From NCBI GenBank assembly GCA_003244105.1, contig QHBK01000002.1, positions 62,001-126,000 of the forward strand: a stretch of DNA of 64,000 nt. The letters run 5' to 3'. The notes under the pieces are model-generated. The model saw only the letters and a list, made by a program, of their open reading frames with translations, was not told the origin of the DNA and searched no databases. Position 1 is the first letter of the stretch; each line of letters starts with the position of its first letter. Source of the DNA: Candidatus Eremiobacter antarcticus. Its GTDB lineage: Bacteria > Vulcanimicrobiota > Vulcanimicrobiia > Eremiobacterales > Eremiobacteraceae. Shown here piece after piece: positions 62,391 to 64,000 of this stretch. A program made the translations under genes and the position numbers.

Positions 62391-64000
62391 TTGAGCATCA
62401 GATTTTTCGTGCGTTCTCAAGCGCCGGCGAGCGTCAAAGCGGATGCGCTGGCCATAGGTATTTTCGCCGGCGGCAACGTCGCGCCCGCGTTCAAAGCGAT
62501 CGACGGCGCGCTCGGCGGTCTGCTTTCGGAGATGCGCAAAACCGGCGAGTTGCGCGGACGCGACAACGACGTGCAGGTCTTGCCAGCTCCGCGCAAGCTC
62601 GGCGTTAAACGGCTCATCGTCGTCGGACTCGGGGAGCAGGCCGCGTTCGAACCGGGCGCTGTCGCGAAACTTGCGGGCCTCGCCGTGCGGACAAGCTCGC
62701 AGCGTAAGCTCTCCAAGCTCGCGGTCCTTTTGCCCGACATGAAGATTGTCTCCATGGAAGAGGCTGCGGAGAATGCGGCCGCGGGCGCAGTGATGGCGAC
62801 CTTCAATCCTGCGCCGTACCGCAGCAAGTCTGACAGCAACCCGGACGCCGTCGCGCAAGTGACGTTTTTGTGCGAGAGCGGCCAGAATATCAAGGATGTC
62901 GAACGCGCGGTCGAGCGGGGCGCTGCGCTGGGCGAGGCCGCCAATGCAGTTCGCGAGATGGTGAACCTGCCGTCCAACGACATGACGCCCACACACTTGG
63001 CGGAGCGAGCCAAAGCGTTGGGCAAGCAGCACGGCCTCAAAGTGACGGTGCTCGAGCGCGCTGACATGAAGCGGCTGGGGATGGGCTCAATGCTTTCGGT
63101 CGCAGCCGGAGCCGAGGAGCCTCCCAAAGTGATCGCCATCGAATACCGGGGCGGCGATGCTTCCAAACCCACGCTCGGGCTCGTGGGCAAAGGCGTCACC
63201 TTCGATACGGGCGGCATCTCGCTCAAGCCGGCGCAAGATATGGATGCGATGAAGGGCGATATGGCGGGCGGCGCCACCGTGATTGGTGCGATGGCCGCGA
63301 TCGCCAGGCTCAAGCCGAAGGTGAACGTCGTGGGCGTGGTCTGCGCCACCGACAACATGCCCTCGGGAAGGGCGACCAAACCGGGCGATATCGTGCGCGC
63401 CATGAACGGCAAGTCGATCGAGATCATCAACACCGACGCGGAGGGCCGGCTCGTGCTCGCCGACGGATTGTGCTACGCGCGGGAGCTGGGCGCCACCCAT
63501 CTCGTCGACATCGCCACGCTCACGGGTGCCGTCGTGGTCGCGCTCGGCAACACGACCACCGGCGTCATGTCCAACGATCGGGAGTTCGTGGACCTGTTCC
63601 ACGAGGCGTCCACGCCGTCCGGCGAGCGCTATTGGGAACTTCCGCTGTTCCCGGAATATGCGGAGCTCATCAAAAGCCCGATCGCCGACATGAAGAACAG
63701 CGGAGGACGAGCGGCCGGCACGATCTACGGCGCGATGTTCCTCAAGGAGTATGTGGCGCAAGCGCCCTGGATCCACCTCGACATCGCCGGCACATCGTGG
63801 ACCGATCGGGATGCGGGGCACCTCGTCAAGGGGCCGACCGCGGTCGCGATGCGCCCGCTGGTACGGCTCGCCGAGCTGATGGCGGAGCGCGATCTGCACC
63901 GCAAGGCCGATGAGTCGGCGCATAGCCGCTTGCGGCCTCGGCGCGCCGCAGGAAACGGCGCCTCGACAGGCGGCCCGTCGACCGACGGGTCCCCCGCCAA
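62391..64000 (+). CDS. pepA: Leucyl aminopeptidase (M17), 3'-truncated by window edge
   Basis: A cytosolic M17 metallo-aminopeptidase that removes N-terminal residues from peptides. Start TTG 62391 is chosen because GAGCAGAAAGG lies just upstream, and the frame stays open to the last base of the window. It has the N-terminal regulatory domain, then the catalytic one: LGLVGKGVTFDTGGISLKPAQDMDAMKGDMAGGA with the two-metal site, and IINTDAEGRLVLADGLCYA with catalytic arginine and glutamate. The tail after about 520 residues (RPRRAAGNGASTGGPST) is Gly/Ser-rich. It pairs in function with the peptide importers of the window. Confidence 0.93.
   Translation, partial: MSIRFFVRSQAPASVKADALAIGIFAGGNVAPAFKAIDGALGGLLSEMRKTGELRGRDNDVQVLPAPRKLGVKRLIVVGLGEQAAFEPGAVAKLAGLAVRTSSQRKLSKLAVLLPDMKIVSMEEAAENAAAGAVMATFNPAPYRSKSDSNPDAVAQVTFLCESGQNIKDVERAVERGAALGEAANAVREMVNLPSNDMTPTHLAERAKALGKQHGLKVTVLERADMKRLGMGSMLSVAAGAEEPPKVIAIEYRGGDASKPTLGLVGKGVTFDTGGISLKPAQDMDAMKGDMAGGATVIGAMAAIARLKPKVNVVGVVCATDNMPSGRATKPGDIVRAMNGKSIEIINTDAEGRLVLADGLCYARELGATHLVDIATLTGAVVVALGNTTTGVMSNDREFVDLFHEASTPSGERYWELPLFPEYAELIKSPIADMKNSGGRAAGTIYGAMFLKEYVAQAPWIHLDIAGTSWTDRDAGHLVKGPTAVAMRPLVRLAELMAERDLHRKADESAHSRLRPRRAAGNGASTGGPSTDGSPA

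Noticed and set aside
1..64000. tRNA, rRNA, CRISPR, insertion sequence, phage integrase
   Set aside because: I looked for T-loop-like TTCGAATCC patterns, direct repeat arrays, transposase DDE motifs and terminal inverted repeats and found none that hold up; a tRNAscan-SE or ISfinder run could still find what the eye misses.

Overview
The window reads as a contiguous piece of chromosome from a GC-rich, aerobic or facultative, two-membrane (diderm) heterotrophic bacterium. The diderm call rests on a TonB-dependent receptor, an RND pump, Tat-exported formate dehydrogenase and several lipoproteins. The mix of a carboxypeptidase-regulatory-domain TonB receptor, YVTN propeller fusions, GH92 mannosidases and a PQQ dehydrogenase resembles uncultured soil lineages such as Eremiobacterota (WPS-2); that placement is a guess from gene content, not from a marker phylogeny. 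I saw no rRNA, tRNA, CRISPR array, transposase or phage module.

Layout. 1-6.4 kb: end of a GT4 glycosyltransferase, a truncated zinc alcohol dehydrogenase, a dimethylformamidase-like protein, a methyltransferase, a secreted Asn/Tyr-rich protein, a frameshifted aspartyl protease and its HTH regulator. 6.5-13.5 kb: two tandem giant secreted GH92-type proteins, each ending in a YVTN beta-propeller. 13.6-16.6 kb: small proteins, a frameshifted cupin, and a 500-base stretch without a convincing gene. 16.6-27.6 kb: peptide-binding lipoprotein, c-di-GMP GGDEF-EAL protein, OPT transporter, YncE-phosphoesterase, MFS exporter, VOC protein. 27.7-34.6 kb: TonB receptor, DUF5069 protein, RND permease. 34.7-38.2 kb: a divergent cassette of a WYL regulator, a coiled-coil PD-(D/E)XK-like protein and two small unknown proteins, with shared palindromic motifs. 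38.3-41.8 kb: GT2, YqcI/GntA-like, DUF1989 and a frameshifted cyclopropane synthase in one operon. 41.9-44.2 kb: secreted unknown, exported MsrA, DUF4760-like. 44.2-52.3 kb: an oxidative respiratory block made of sulfocyanin-like cupredoxin, PQQ alcohol dehydrogenase with lanthanide-type ligands, NrfD anchor, FdhB, FdhE and a selenocysteine FdhA read through an in-frame TGA. 52.4-54.8 kb: a pilin, secreted proteins and a lone Phd antitoxin. 54.9-64 kb: housekeeping genes thrS, tsaD, pyk, purN, purM and pepA.

How it fits together. The 44-52 kb block can carry electrons from alcohols (PQQ enzyme, cupredoxin) and formate (FdhA-FdhB-NrfD) to the respiratory chain. The surface genes (GH92, TonB receptor, OPT, peptide-binding lipoprotein, aminopeptidase) suggest scavenging of mannosylated glycans and peptides. 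The most unusual unit is the WYL/PD-(D/E)XK cassette, where an exact 12-base motif recurs inverted in front of the regulator and in front of the downstream small gene.

Caution: at least four genes (aspartyl protease, cupin, cyclopropane synthase, a small secreted protein) are each broken by what looks like a single inserted or lost base, mostly in short homopolymers. That pattern points to assembly error at least as much as to biology.
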